A stretch of 64,000 nt of DNA from Marinisporobacter balticus (GTDB lineage: Bacteria; Bacillota; Clostridia; Peptostreptococcales; Thermotaleaceae), in the NCBI RefSeq assembly GCF_004345705.1, contig NZ_SLWV01000002.1:62001-126000 (forward strand), read 5' to 3'. The position numbers and the translations under genes were made by a program. The notes beneath the pieces are model-generated. The model did not search any database and had not been told where the DNA came from. It was given only the letters and a program-made list of their open reading frames with translations. Numbering within the stretch: position 1 is the stretch's first letter; each line of letters starts with the position of its first letter. Shown here piece by piece: positions 9,051-18,521 of the stretch.

Positions 9051-9704
9051 TTATATCTTTTTAATATTGTGTTTATATGCATAAATTGCCGCTCGTGTTC
9101 TATCGTTTACATCAATCTTTTTGAATATATTTGAAACATGATTTTTCACTGTTTTTTCACTAATAAACAAAGTTTCACCAATTTCTCTATTATTTTTCCC
9201 CTCTGCAATCAACCCCAATACTTCATATTCTCTTCTTGTCAACTTTTCTTTTTTATATACATCCTCCAGTTTTCCTTTTTCAGGGTACTCTTTAACCAAA
9301 ATACAAGCAAGAGAAGGATGTATATAAGAACGTCCCGCATATACATCTCGGATAGCTTTTATAAGACTCGCTGATTCTGCATCCTTTAAAACATATCCCG
9401 ATGCACCAATATTAATCGTCTCAAAGAGATACTCTTGATCATCATGAATCGTTAACATAATAATCTTAGCATCCACATTCCTATCTTTTAATCTTCTTAA
9501 TGCTTGTATTCCATTCATATTTGGCATGTTTATATCTAATAATATGACATCTGGCTTGAATGTCTGTGATTGCTTTATAGCATCTTCCCCATCCACAGCC
9601 AGTGCCACTACTTCGATATCCTCTTCTAACTCTATTATTTGCTTTAGTCCTTGTCTCATTAAAGCATGGTCATCCGCAATTACTACTTTGATTTTATATT
9701 CCAT
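9051..9704 (-). CDS. degU: LuxR-type response regulator, DegU-like
   Basis: A 217-residue NarL/FixJ-family regulator. The receiver domain has the acidic pair at 11-12, phosphoacceptor Asp57 (ILLDINMP) and the conserved Lys near 106; a LuxR-type helix-turn-helix spans about 154-205 (LTRREYEVLGLIAEGKNNRE). It starts three bases after the stop of the partner kinase, so the two are co-transcribed. In Bacillus, DegU controls exoenzymes, motility and competence; targets in this organism are unknown. Confidence 0.9.
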   Translation of the reverse strand: MEYKIKVVIADDHALMRQGLKQIIELEEDIEVVALAVDGEDAIKQSQTFKPDVILLDINMPNMNGIQALRRLKDRNVDAKIIMLTIHDDQEYLFETINIGASGYVLKDAESASLIKAIRDVYAGRSYIHPSLACILVKEYPEKGKLEDVYKKEKLTRREYEVLGLIAEGKNNREIGETLFISEKTVKNHVSNIFKKIDVNDRTRAAIYAYKHNIKKI

Positions 9705-9707
9705 ATC

Positions 9708-10871
9708 CTATTCTTCCTCCTTATTATTTAAAGGAATAGTAGCCCTAATTCTTGTTCCCATTCCTACATCACTTTGAATGTCAATCTTTCCTTTTAGTAA
9801 TTCTACTCTTTCTTTCATAATAAACAACCCAAACCCATTTTCTTTGTTATTTGCACCTAATTTGCATTGCACATCAAACCCAACCCCATCATCAATAATT
9901 AATAGATTTATACGTTTATCAATCACCTCTAATTTTACCATTACCTTTGATGTCTTGGCATATTTTCTAATATTATTGAGTGCCTCTTGAACAATTCGAA
10001 ATAGTGATAATTGAATAATTGCATCTCCAATCTCACTGTTTATATTCACTGAAAAATTCACACTTATTTTCGTTTCATCTTCAAAATTAATGAAAAGTCT
10101 TTGTAGCGTAGGTACTAAACCCAAATCATCTAATGACATGGGTCTTAGGTTATATATAATTCTTCTTACATCTTTTAGTGATCCCCGAACAATATTTTTT
10201 AGAAGCGTTAACTCATATTTTGCTTTTTCCATATCTCTATCGAACAATTTTTCACATATTTCTGCTTTAATCACCACATTTGCCATAGACTGGGCAGGTC
10301 CATCATGAATTTCTCTTGCAACTCTCTGACGTTCTTCCTCTTGGGCTTTAATAATCTCAATACCTACCATTTCTTTTTGCTGTATACCTTCTAATTGCTG
10401 AAACACCTCTTTTAAATCTCCACTAAGATACCCCATAGCAATTCCTACTTGCGAAACTAATTTTTCAGCTTTTTCCACAACCTCACAGGCAGCTTTTAAT
10501 CGTTTTTCTAAATCAGATCTCTGTTTAATTAAATCCTTCTCCTCTTTTCTTTTTAATAGTATTTTAACTTTCAATATATTGGCTTCTTCATAAGCATCTC
10601 GAATATCCATTTCTGTAAACCGCTTAAAATCCTTACTTACAATAGCAAGTTTTTGCCTGCTTTTTTTTTCAATAATTTCAAGGGCATCTACTTCATCAAT
10701 AATACAAATTGCTTTGCTTTTTATACTTTCTAATTCATCTTGGAGGTTTTTACACTCTTTTCTGGTTTGTTCAGCAATTTCAAATATATCATTTTGACCT
10801 TTTTGTATTGCATCAATTGTATTTTCAATAATTTCGTTCATTTTTTGCGCACTTAATACCGGTTTATCCAT
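9708..10871 (-). CDS. degS: Cytoplasmic sensor histidine kinase, DegS-like
   Basis: A 387-residue soluble kinase without membrane segments. The first 160 residues are a long, charged coiled-coil sensor region as in DegS. The HisKA_3 box REIHDGPAQSMAN carries the phosphoaccepting His189, and the HATPase domain follows (LNNIRKYAKTS, then DDGVGFD and GFGLFIMKERV). A GAGGTGCAAT ribosome site precedes the ATG. It forms a two-gene unit with the DegU-like regulator downstream. DegS of Bacillus senses intracellular or flagellar state; the signal here cannot be seen. Confidence 0.9.
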   Translation of the reverse strand: MDKPVLSAQKMNEIIENTIDAIQKGQNDIFEIAEQTRKECKNLQDELESIKSKAICIIDEVDALEIIEKKSRQKLAIVSKDFKRFTEMDIRDAYEEANILKVKILLKRKEEKDLIKQRSDLEKRLKAACEVVEKAEKLVSQVGIAMGYLSGDLKEVFQQLEGIQQKEMVGIEIIKAQEEERQRVAREIHDGPAQSMANVVIKAEICEKLFDRDMEKAKYELTLLKNIVRGSLKDVRRIIYNLRPMSLDDLGLVPTLQRLFINFEDETKISVNFSVNINSEIGDAIIQLSLFRIVQEALNNIRKYAKTSKVMVKLEVIDKRINLLIIDDGVGFDVQCKLGANNKENGFGLFIMKERVELLKGKIDIQSDVGMGTRIRATIPLNNKEEE

Positions 10872-11053
10872 ATTGCACCTCTAGTTCTTTGATTCTTTTT
10901 TGATCATACTTTGCTCTATCAGAATTAATTCTTCATAAATACGTATAATCCTTCTAATATTATTTAAAATCGACAAAAATAGTCATTTAATGCTGTTTCT
11001 ACAGACTTTCAATATGTTCGCAAGTTATTTTTTCTTTATCCCTAAAAAAACAA

Positions 11054-11075
11054 ACTATCTATTTTTATAGATAGT
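11054..11075 (-). terminator. Terminator of the 160-aa exported protein gene
   Basis: Perfect 9-bp stem ACTATCTAT/ATAGATAGT with a TTTT loop (11054-11075). On the minus strand it is followed by TTTGTTTTTTT. The last stem base is also part of the stop codon. Confidence 0.85.
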
Positions 11076-11557
11076 CATTCACAAATCGTATAATCGGCAA
11101 TTTTCCATTGATTATTTTCTTCTTTTAAGACGACCCTATAATCAATTTCTTCCTCATATTTAGCTGTAAGTCCTTGCATAGTCCAACAAATCTTTGTTGT
11201 AGCTTCCATTACATTCCCATTATAGATTATATTCTCTATATCTATAATTTTTAAATCTAATACTTTATCCATATCTGTAGGATATTCACAAGCTTCTTCA
11301 AAGGCTTCAATATCAAAAGATAACAATGGCTCTCTAACAATATTTTTTAGTTGCTCCATCCATTGATCTTTTTCCATATTTTTATTATAAAGATTATTCC
11401 ATAATTTTGATCGTTGCTTAAACAACACTTCTATCATTACTTTTTCTTTTTCTAATTTTACTTCTTCTACAATAGCTGGATTTGCATCTACAAAACTCCC
11501 TTTTCCATGTATGCAGATTGCAATCAAAATTAGAAAAAACAGCAAATTTTTTTTCAT
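11075..11557 (-). CDS. Exported hypothetical protein, 160 aa
   Basis: The first 25 residues are a clear signal peptide (KK, then LLFFLILIAICIHG). The mature part is acidic and, with its repeated pattern of strands ending in YRVVLKEENNQWKIADYTIC, resembles the small NTF2/DUF4829-like secreted domains of Firmicutes, but I cannot name the family. No lipobox is seen, so it is probably secreted or anchored by an uncleaved helix. It is monocistronic with its own terminator. Confidence 0.65.
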   Translation of the reverse strand: MKKNLLFFLILIAICIHGKGSFVDANPAIVEEVKLEKEKVMIEVLFKQRSKLWNNLYNKNMEKDQWMEQLKNIVREPLLSFDIEAFEEACEYPTDMDKVLDLKIIDIENIIYNGNVMEATTKICWTMQGLTAKYEEEIDYRVVLKEENNQWKIADYTICE

Positions 11558-11751
11558 TTGTACCCCCCCTAGATATTGTGTATTTCGAATTAATTATACA
11601 CTAGGTGTGGTTTGAAATTTGGCTTTTGCTGTTGTCAAACAGAAGTTTTTTATCTACATATATTTCTAATCTTTTATTTTTTCACTATAAATGTTCTAAA
11701 ATAAAATTTATTGCTCATAATTATTCCTATTTTTGTCAGTAAACCTCCTTA

Positions 11752-12204
11752 TTATGATATTTGTTGTATTTTCTCTTTTTCATCATCTGTAAGAATATAT
11801 TCCAAATCTAATAATAAAACAATTCTATCTTCTAGCTTTCCAACCCCTGTAATATATTTTTTATCCACACCAGCAACAAGTTCTGGTGCGGGTTCAATAT
11901 TTTCCTCACTTATTCTAAGGACTTGAGATGCTTCATCCACAATAAATCCAACTTGTCGATTTTTTATAGTAATCACAATCACTCTCGTATCAAAATTTAT
12001 AGTTATATCTTTTAGATTGAATCGCTTTCTTAAGTTAATAATAGGTATAATATCCCCTCTAAGATTGATAATTCCATCTACAAATTTAGGCGTATTTGGC
12101 ACCTTCACACTTTCTTTATGCTCCGTAATTTCTTTCACATTCATTATATCTACACCATATGCTTCATTCTCTAGTTTAAATATGACATACTGCCTTTCAG
12201 CCAT
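11752..12204 (-). CDS. cheW: Chemotaxis adaptor CheW
   Basis: A 150-residue CheW-domain protein covering nearly the whole chain (FKLENEAYGVDIMNVKEI at the start, INLRGDIIPIINLRKRF in the middle and the conserved GFIVDEASQVL segment). CheW links chemoreceptors to the CheA kinase at the cell pole. No cheA or flagellar gene is adjacent; the nearest receptor gene is the chemoreceptor at 30.5 kb. The ATG follows GGGGGATATGCATT. Confidence 0.93.
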   Translation of the reverse strand: MAERQYVIFKLENEAYGVDIMNVKEITEHKESVKVPNTPKFVDGIINLRGDIIPIINLRKRFNLKDITINFDTRVIVITIKNRQVGFIVDEASQVLRISEENIEPAPELVAGVDKKYITGVGKLEDRIVLLLDLEYILTDDEKEKIQQIS

Positions 12205-12297
12205 AATGCATATCCCCCTTCTCTATAATAAATATGCTATACGTTTCATCTTATTATACTATTCTACAGAACTAACTTTTATCCTTTTTTGTAAACA

Positions 12298-12471
12298 TTA
12301 GTCAACAATTTCAATATTATCTAATTGTCTTCTAAAATTCTGTCTGAACTTTTTTAGATATGCTTCTCTAAGGTTTTTTTGTTCTATTTTCTCTTCTTCA
12401 CTCAATCCTTCTGTTTTAGCTTTTTTAGCTAGAAAATTTATACGTTCAAGATTTTCTTTTGGTAATACCAT
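12298..12471 (-). CDS. DUF896 (YnzC-type) small protein
   Basis: A 57-residue helical protein of the DUF896 family: INFLAKKAKTEGLSEEEKIE followed by LREAYLKKFRQNFR. A GTG at 12480 opens the same frame, but the ATG at 12471 sits at proper distance from GAGAGGTG and matches the usual start of the family. In Bacillus relatives are small SOS- or stress-linked proteins with a three-helix fold; biochemical role is unknown. It stands in a minus-strand run between the YgiQ and cheW genes. Confidence 0.85.
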   Translation of the reverse strand: MVLPKENLERINFLAKKAKTEGLSEEEKIEQKNLREAYLKKFRQNFRRQLDNIEIVD

Positions 12472-12542
12472 ATCCTTCACCTCTCAAATTTTATCTTATG
12501 ATAACATAATACAAAAAAGATAAATGTGCGTCAAATACTTCC

Positions 12543-14549
12543 TCATTTTCTTTTGGTATATTCATTCATCTTCTTGTTATCTTTTCTGTTGCCTCTTTTA
12601 TATGCATCTTCTTTCGTTATATGCAACCTTCTTTTTTGATCATCCTTTTTATGTTTATTTTTACTTCTTTTATGCTCATTATCCTTATACTTTCCTTTTG
12701 TGATTTTATGCACATTCCCGTTTTGATTATTTTCTTCCCTAGGCTTAATCAAGCACTTAGGGCCATATCCAATTAAATCTTGTCTTCCTGCTAAAATTAA
12801 AGCTTTCTTTACTAAATCGTAATTTTTATAACTTTTATATTGAAGCAACGCTCTTTGCATCGCTTTTTCTTCTCTTGTTTTCGGAACATATACCATCTTC
12901 ATATTTCTAGGATCAAGCCCTGTATAAAACATAGATGTAGATAATGTTCCTGGCGTCGGATAAAAATCCTGTACTTGTTCAGGATAATAATGAATATCTC
13001 TTAGATATTCTGCCATATCAATGGCAGCATTTAAATCACTCCCTGGATGACTCGACATAAGATAGGGTACTAAAAATTGTTTTTTACCAATTTTTTCATT
13101 AATCTTATAAAATTTTTCTACAAACTGGTCATACGTATCTCGCCTTGGTTTTCCCATCAAATCTAAAACTTTTGGCGATACATGCTCAGGGGCCACTTTT
13201 AATTGTCCACTTACATGATGGGTACATAATTCCTTCAAAAAATCGTCTTTTTTATCTGCCATAATATAGTCATATCTTAATCCTGAACGGACAAAAACTT
13301 TTTTAACCCCTTCAATTTTTCTAAGTTTTCTGAGAAGTTCCAAATATTCATTATGATCTACATAAAGATTTTTACAAGGTTTCGGATATAAGCATTGCTT
13401 GTTTTTACAAGCCCCATGTTTTTTCTGCTTTTCACAAGCAATATGTCTAAAATTAGCTGTTGGTCCCCCCACATCATGAATATAGCCTTTAAATTCTTTA
13501 TCTTTTATAATATTTTGAGCTTCCTCTATGATGGATTTCTGACTCCTGCTTTGAATAACCCTTCCTTGATGAAATGTTAACGCACAAAAAGAGCAACTTC
13601 CAAAACAACCCCTTACACTCACAATACTATGTTTCACTTCTTTAATAGCTGGAATCCCACCCATTTTTTCATAGGTTGGGTGATAGTTCCTCATATAAGG
13701 AAGCGCATATACTCGATCTAATTCAATTTGACTTAGAGGCATAGCAGGTGGATTTTGTACAACATAAGTATCTTTATGTTTCTGTACTAACACTTTTCCC
13801 CTAATACTATCTTGTTCCTCATATTCAATCTTAAATGCTTTTGCATAAGCTATTTTATCTTGCGAAATTTCTTCAAAAGAAGGTATTTGCGTATAATCAT
13901 AAACTTCTTCTAAATCATCCACTTTATAACAAGTCCCAGGAATATGTCGAATATACTCAATCTTCAATCCATTTTTCAGATTATCTGCAACTTCTACGAC
14001 CTGTCTTTCGCCCATTCCAAAAATTAGTAAATCTGCTTCACTATCAAATAAAATCGATCTTCTTACCTTATCATTCCAATAATCATAGTGGGCAAATCGT
14101 CTTAAACTTGCTTCAATGCCCCCAATAATAATGGAGACTTTTTTATAAGCTTGTCGCACCATATTGGCATATACAATCGTTGCACGATCAGGTCTTAATC
14201 CTATTTTTCCTGCTGGGGCATATAAATCTTGCTTTCTTCTTTTTTTGCTAACTGTGTAATGATTTACCATTGAGTCTAAATTACCCGCATTGATTAGAAA
14301 ACCCAATTTGGGTCTTCCTAATTTTTTAAAATCATCTACATCTTTCCAATCTGGTTGTGCAATAATTCCTACTTTATATCCAGCATCTTCTAAAACTCTC
14401 GAAATAATGGCTGTTCCAAAACTAGGATGATCTACGTATGCATCTCCTGTAACGATAATAAAATCTAATTGACTCCATCCTCGTTTTTTTACATCTTCAT
14501 TACATATTGGTAAAAAATCATTTATTCTCATATTTTCACTCACTCTCAT
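12543..14549 (-). CDS. YgiQ-family radical SAM protein
   Basis: A radical S-adenosylmethionine enzyme of the YgiQ/UPF0313 family. Counting from the longest start (14567), the N-terminal domain has GDAYVDHPSFG (41-51) and the 4Fe-4S motif is Cys321-x3-Cys325-x2-Cys328 within VRGCFGSCSFCAL. The C-terminal tail of about 50 residues is very basic (KH/KR runs), suggesting RNA or ribosome contact. I prefer the ATG at 14549, five bases after AGGA, because a TATAAT-like box lies just before the 14567 codon. Reaction and substrate of the family are not known. Confidence 0.88.
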   Translation of the reverse strand: MRVSENMRINDFLPICNEDVKKRGWSQLDFIIVTGDAYVDHPSFGTAIISRVLEDAGYKVGIIAQPDWKDVDDFKKLGRPKLGFLINAGNLDSMVNHYTVSKKRRKQDLYAPAGKIGLRPDRATIVYANMVRQAYKKVSIIIGGIEASLRRFAHYDYWNDKVRRSILFDSEADLLIFGMGERQVVEVADNLKNGLKIEYIRHIPGTCYKVDDLEEVYDYTQIPSFEEISQDKIAYAKAFKIEYEEQDSIRGKVLVQKHKDTYVVQNPPAMPLSQIELDRVYALPYMRNYHPTYEKMGGIPAIKEVKHSIVSVRGCFGSCSFCALTFHQGRVIQSRSQKSIIEEAQNIIKDKEFKGYIHDVGGPTANFRHIACEKQKKHGACKNKQCLYPKPCKNLYVDHNEYLELLRKLRKIEGVKKVFVRSGLRYDYIMADKKDDFLKELCTHHVSGQLKVAPEHVSPKVLDLMGKPRRDTYDQFVEKFYKINEKIGKKQFLVPYLMSSHPGSDLNAAIDMAEYLRDIHYYPEQVQDFYPTPGTLSTSMFYTGLDPRNMKMVYVPKTREEKAMQRALLQYKSYKNYDLVKKALILAGRQDLIGYGPKCLIKPREENNQNGNVHKITKGKYKDNEHKRSKNKHKKDDQKRRLHITKEDAYKRGNRKDNKKMNEYTKRK

Positions 14550-14610
14550 AATCTTCCTACAATACATTCTATTATAATCTTTTTTCTTTTAAATTACTAC
14601 AATCGTTAAC

Positions 14611-14637
14611 AAAAAAGACCTCAGAGAGGTCTTTTTT
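14611..14637 (-). terminator. Terminator after the YkuS-like gene
   Basis: Perfect 12-bp stem (AAAAAAGACCTC at 14611-14622, complement at 14626-14637) with a 3-base loop. It overlaps the stop codon of the minus-strand gene by two bases and has a six-T tail. Confidence 0.9.
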
Positions 14638-14881
14638 AGCTAAAACGATTCATTACTTGCTTATATACATCTTGTGGACTCATTCCCTTAGCATTAATTA
14701 CAGTGGCCTTAGTACTTGTATCCTGCATCCCTAGTAAATTACTATTTTGTCCGGAAACAACAATTAAGTCAAATTTTTTTAAATTTGATTTCGTATTTTC
14801 AAGCGCCATAACATCACACCCTTGATTTTGTAAATAATTTCTAACATTCTCTAATGATTTTTCTACAGCAATTTTTGTCAA
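14636..14881 (-). CDS. YkuS-type UPF0180 protein
   Basis: An 81-residue protein of the UPF0180/YkuS family: an N-terminal 'LENVRNYLQNQGCDV' helix followed by alternating strands ending in FDLIVVSGQNSNLLGMQDTS. It looks like a small alpha/beta (response-regulator-like) fold. The family is restricted to Firmicutes and has no assigned function. Ribosome site AGGAGGTC precedes the ATG. The next gene upstream is the LacI regulator, 65 bp away, so co-transcription is possible. Confidence 0.85.
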   Translation of the reverse strand: MTKIAVEKSLENVRNYLQNQGCDVMALENTKSNLKKFDLIVVSGQNSNLLGMQDTSTKATVINAKGMSPQDVYKQVMNRFS

Positions 14882-14946
14882 AATTAAGACCTCCTAATAT
14901 AGGATTATTCAATCTTATTATGCCTATATAGGAAGTAAAATATTCT

Positions 14947-15954
14947 TTATTTTATCTTTTTACTGCTATCTCTTTCTACTAGTTCATGTGGCAAAATAAC
15001 AACATTACTATCAAGTTCTTCTTTGTTAATCATTTTCACAATGATTCGAATTGAAACAGCACCAATATCATAAATAGGTTGATGAATGGTTGTTAAATTG
15101 GGTCTATAGATAGATGCTAGTTTTATATCATTAAACCCTACAACGGAAACATCTCCTGGCACTTCGTATCCATTGTCCAATAAGCAATTTATTGCACCTA
15201 TTGCCATTACATCACTTGTTGCAAAAATTGCTGTAGGTAAAATGTCTTTCTGTATAAATTCTTTAACAATTTCATAGCTATTTTCCAACTTGAAATTTCC
15301 ATATCTCACTAAATTGTCATCTATTTCTAATCCATTCTCCTCTAATGCTTTTTGGTACCCTCTAAATTGGTCAAATCCAAAAGCATCTTGATCTAAGCTA
15401 TTACGAATTAAAGCAATTTTTTTATGGCCATTATCAAAAATATACTTTGTCATTTCATAAGCCGCTTGAAAATTATCAATGGATACAGAAGGAATCAATA
15501 ATTTACTCGTATTTCTATTAATTAATACCACAGGTGTATCAATTTTTTCAATATATTCAACTAATTGATCCTGTAGTTTCCATGTCATAAATACAATTCC
15601 TTCAACTTGCTTTGCTTGTAGTAAATTCAAATATCTTAATTCCTGTTCTAATTGTCCATAAGTATTACATAATAAAATGTCATATCCATACATTTTACCA
15701 ATTTCTTCTATACCATTTAGAATTTCTCCAATAAAGAAATTTGATATATCTGGAACCACTACACCTATTAATTGACTTTTTTTCATAACCAAACTTCTTG
15801 CTATTGGGTTTGGCTGATATCCAGTATCTTCAATGATCTTCAATACTTTTTGACGTATTTCACTACTTACAGGTTTAGAACTATTAATTACACGAGAAAC
15901 TGTAGATATGGAAACACCTGCCTTTTTTGCTACATCTTTGATTGTTATACTCAC
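14947..15954 (-). CDS. LacI-family transcriptional regulator
   Basis: A 335-residue LacI/GalR regulator: DNA-binding helices at the N-terminus (TIKDVAKKAGVSISTVSRVI), hinge helix with ARSLVMKK, then a sugar-binding-protein-like effector domain. An ATG at 15975 opens the frame but would place the SD inside the gene; the GTG at 15954 lies seven bases after GGAGTGA and gives the normal family start. No sugar transport or catabolic gene is adjacent, so the effector cannot be inferred from context. Confidence 0.9.
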   Translation of the reverse strand: MSITIKDVAKKAGVSISTVSRVINSSKPVSSEIRQKVLKIIEDTGYQPNPIARSLVMKKSQLIGVVVPDISNFFIGEILNGIEEIGKMYGYDILLCNTYGQLEQELRYLNLLQAKQVEGIVFMTWKLQDQLVEYIEKIDTPVVLINRNTSKLLIPSVSIDNFQAAYEMTKYIFDNGHKKIALIRNSLDQDAFGFDQFRGYQKALEENGLEIDDNLVRYGNFKLENSYEIVKEFIQKDILPTAIFATSDVMAIGAINCLLDNGYEVPGDVSVVGFNDIKLASIYRPNLTTIHQPIYDIGAVSIRIIVKMINKEELDSNVVILPHELVERDSSKKIK

Positions 15955-16177
15955 AACGTTCACTCCAATTCCCATATATTTTCTTTTTACTAACTTTTCT
16001 ACGTTTTTATAATATTTCCTTCTTTAATATTTATATTTTTCATATTTTATTATCCAGCAAAAGAGGATTTTTAAAAATTTTGTAGAATTCTTAAACAATA
16101 ATGATTATTATTCAAACACATCTTAAGAAATTAAATATTATTTTTGTGTTCAACTTTAAAAAAAGAGGTATCTAATT

Positions 16178-17119
16178 ATGGATTTTTATGAAAAATTTAA
16201 AAAACTTGCAGATGAATCCCTTCATATTATGATTGTACCACATTCAGGGCAAAGTATACGACAACTTAAATTCAAAAGAATTATTTTATATTTCTCTGCA
16301 TGTTTTATGGTTATCCTTTGCATTACTTTAATTTTTTTAATCTTTTCAACCATACATCTTAACCAGCAACTAGCTGTGAAGACTCATGATTTATCTAGAC
16401 TTCAAGAAATAAATACAAATCAATCAACTGAAATAAATAATTTGAAAAATAAAACCAATGAGGTATCCGAAAAATTATCTATACTAAACGAATTAGAATC
16501 CCAAGTAAGAAATCTAGTTGGCCTAAAAAATAAAACTACTTCTTCTGTATCTAAGCCTGTTTCTAGATCCGCTATTAGAAATCATTTTCTCTTAGCAAGT
16601 ATGGACAATGCTCCTTCAAATGAAGAAACGAATGTACAATTAAAAATACTAGCTGCTGAAATGGATGTAGAAACAAAAAATCTTAATAACTTGATTCAAG
16701 ACGTAACCAATCAATTAAAATTTTTAGATGCAAAACCCAATAAAAAACCCATTTCTGGAAAAATAACCTCCAACTTTGGATATCGAATTAATCCCATTAC
16801 ACATAGAAGTCAATTCCATAAGGGATTAGATATTGCCAATAAACAAGGAACAGACATTGTTGCTGCAGGCACTGGTATCGTTACTTTTTCTGGATGGCAA
16901 TCTGGTTATGGAAACAGTATTGTTATTTCTCATGGATATGGTTATAGGAGTGTATATGCCCACAATAAGGAAAATATCGTAAACGTTGGTCAAAAAGTTA
17001 AAAAAGGCGATATTATTGCAAAACTGGGTAGCACGGGTAGGAGTACAGGGCCTCATGTGCATTTCGAGGTGCAGTATAAAGGAGAACAAATTGATCCACA
17101 AAAGGTTTTAACTAAATAA
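16178..17119 (+). CDS. Membrane-anchored M23 peptidoglycan endopeptidase
   Basis: A 313-residue protein with a short cytoplasmic N-terminus, one membrane helix at about 33-57, a coiled-coil region (about 60-115) and a C-terminal LytM/M23 zinc peptidase domain (about 200-310). Zinc-ligand motifs are visible: FHKGLDIA and GPHVHFEV. The domain cuts peptide cross-links of peptidoglycan or, if inactive, activates amidases. A bactofilin gene follows after 21 bp, a recurrent pairing in which the bactofilin scaffold positions the hydrolase. Ribosome site AAAGAGG precedes the ATG. Confidence 0.92.
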   Translation: MDFYEKFKKLADESLHIMIVPHSGQSIRQLKFKRIILYFSACFMVILCITLIFLIFSTIHLNQQLAVKTHDLSRLQEINTNQSTEINNLKNKTNEVSEKLSILNELESQVRNLVGLKNKTTSSVSKPVSRSAIRNHFLLASMDNAPSNEETNVQLKILAAEMDVETKNLNNLIQDVTNQLKFLDAKPNKKPISGKITSNFGYRINPITHRSQFHKGLDIANKQGTDIVAAGTGIVTFSGWQSGYGNSIVISHGYGYRSVYAHNKENIVNVGQKVKKGDIIAKLGSTGRSTGPHVHFEVQYKGEQIDPQKVLTK

Positions 17120-17140
17120 TGATTTTAGAGGAGGAACCAA

Positions 17141-17539
17141 ATGTTTAAAAAAAATGCTACTGTGTCTCACGAAAGAGTGGACACTTTAATTGGTAAGACT
17201 TCCAAATTTGAAGGAAAATTAGATGCGGATGGAACAGTTCGTATTGATGGTGAATTTGCAGGAAATATTTCTGTAAAAGGGGATGTAATCCTTGGTGAAG
17301 AAGGAAAAATGTTTGGGGATATATCTGCAAATAATGTAATTATATCAGGGACTGCTAAAGGAAATGTTACAACGTCTAATCAATTAAAATTAAATGCTAC
17401 TGGTAAAATTCTAGGAGATATCTATGTATCTAGTCTTATTGTTGAAGACGGTGCAATCTTCGAAGGAAAATGCACGATGAAAAATGCTTCGCTGGAAGAC
17501 AATGTTTCAACCTTAAATCCTAAAAAAGCAAAGGCGTAA
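17141..17539 (+). CDS. Bactofilin (polymer-forming cytoskeletal protein)
   Basis: A 132-residue bactofilin: short polar N-terminus, then a right-handed beta-helix core of about 90 residues with the recurring pattern G.I.xx.G.V.G (for example GTVRIDGEFAGNISVKGDV). Bactofilins polymerise without nucleotide and act as membrane-associated scaffolds in shape control, sporulation or motility. It shares a transcript with the upstream M23 peptidase; the terminator begins within its last codons. GAGGAGG gives a strong ribosome site. Confidence 0.93.
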   Translation: MFKKNATVSHERVDTLIGKTSKFEGKLDADGTVRIDGEFAGNISVKGDVILGEEGKMFGDISANNVIISGTAKGNVTTSNQLKLNATGKILGDIYVSSLIVEDGAIFEGKCTMKNASLEDNVSTLNPKKAKA

Positions 17540-17562
17540 TTTAAAATCACGCCTTTGTTTTT
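17529..17562 (+). terminator. Terminator of the M23-bactofilin operon
   Basis: A 9-bp stem CAAAGGCGT/ACGCCTTTG (17529-17537 and 17549-17557) followed by TTTTTT. The 5' arm includes the first base of the bactofilin stop codon and the T-tract meets the stop of the convergent kinase gene. Confidence 0.85.
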
Positions 17563-18458
17563 TAAGGTACGATGATCTCCATCCCTTTTTTTATAACTTC
17601 AATGGTAGTCGGTAACTTCTCCCCCTGCTCTCCATCTATATCTAAATCTACATTCATATCGTTTTGACAATTTAGCATTATTTTAGAAGTCTGTATATAT
17701 AATACCTTTGGATGATGAATATATTGCCCTTTCATGATTTTTAAAAATAATGAAATAAATTCTGCAATATCTGATTTTTTTATAATACATACATCCAATA
17801 ATCCATCATCTACTTTTGCCATTGGTGCAATTTTTTTAAACCCTCCTACGCTTGGGGTATTTGTAATAATAAACATAAAAATATCTTCTTTTCCTTTAAA
17901 TTCTTCTGAATCAATTTCTATATTGATACTTTTAAGCATTTGTTTTGGAATTTCTTTCATGCCTTCTACATAATATGCATACTTTCCTAAAATCGTTTTG
18001 AAATCTGATGAAACCTTATATCCTACATCTGTTAAAAGTCCACCTGCTAAAACATTAATAAAATACCGGTCTCCTACCTTCCCTACATCTACCTTTTTCT
18101 TTTGGTTTTTTTTAATCATGTTGCAAAAGCCTTGCACATCCGTAGGCAGATTCAAAAAATTTCCAAAATCGTTCACTGTGCCTGCTGGTAATATGGCAAC
18201 AGGAATTTTATTCTCCCCTACCATTACGCCATTGATCACTTCATTCACTGTTCCATCTCCACCTACTGCTATCATACAATCATATTCATTTTCTTGGATA
18301 TTCTTTACTTCTTCAAATGCATCAAATCGTTTTTCAGTTTTAAATACATCCACATATTTTACGACACCATCTAATATGAGTCTTCCAACAATTTTTTCTA
18401 AATTTTTTTGTATGATTTGCTTTCCTGATGAAGGATTCATAATGATTTTTACCTTCAC
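17562..18458 (-). CDS. Diacylglycerol kinase-family lipid kinase (YegS/BmrU type)
   Basis: A 298-residue kinase: N-terminal NPSSGK nucleotide motif (residues 8-13), the catalytic-loop GGDGTVNEVINGV near 65-77 and the ILPAGTVNDF segment near 95-104, followed by the beta-rich C-terminal domain with PSVGGFKKIAPMA and DDGLLDVCI. Such enzymes phosphorylate diacylglycerol or related lipids at the membrane and recycle DAG from lipoteichoic acid synthesis. Specificity cannot be read from the sequence. No operon partner is visible. Confidence 0.9.
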   Translation of the reverse strand: MKVKIIMNPSSGKQIIQKNLEKIVGRLILDGVVKYVDVFKTEKRFDAFEEVKNIQENEYDCMIAVGGDGTVNEVINGVMVGENKIPVAILPAGTVNDFGNFLNLPTDVQGFCNMIKKNQKKKVDVGKVGDRYFINVLAGGLLTDVGYKVSSDFKTILGKYAYYVEGMKEIPKQMLKSINIEIDSEEFKGKEDIFMFIITNTPSVGGFKKIAPMAKVDDGLLDVCIIKKSDIAEFISLFLKIMKGQYIHHPKVLYIQTSKIMLNCQNDMNVDLDIDGEQGEKLPTTIEVIKKGMEIIVP

Positions 18459-18521
18459 TTTGTCTCACCTCTTGTTGTTTATTTATTTTTTCTAATGTTT
18501 ATCATTTCAAGCCTACATTTT

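Noticed and set aside
16095..16115. AATAATGATTATTATT resembling a Fur/Zur-type box upstream of the M23 gene
   Set aside because: It is not a true palindrome and no metal-related gene follows; A/T-rich chance sequence.
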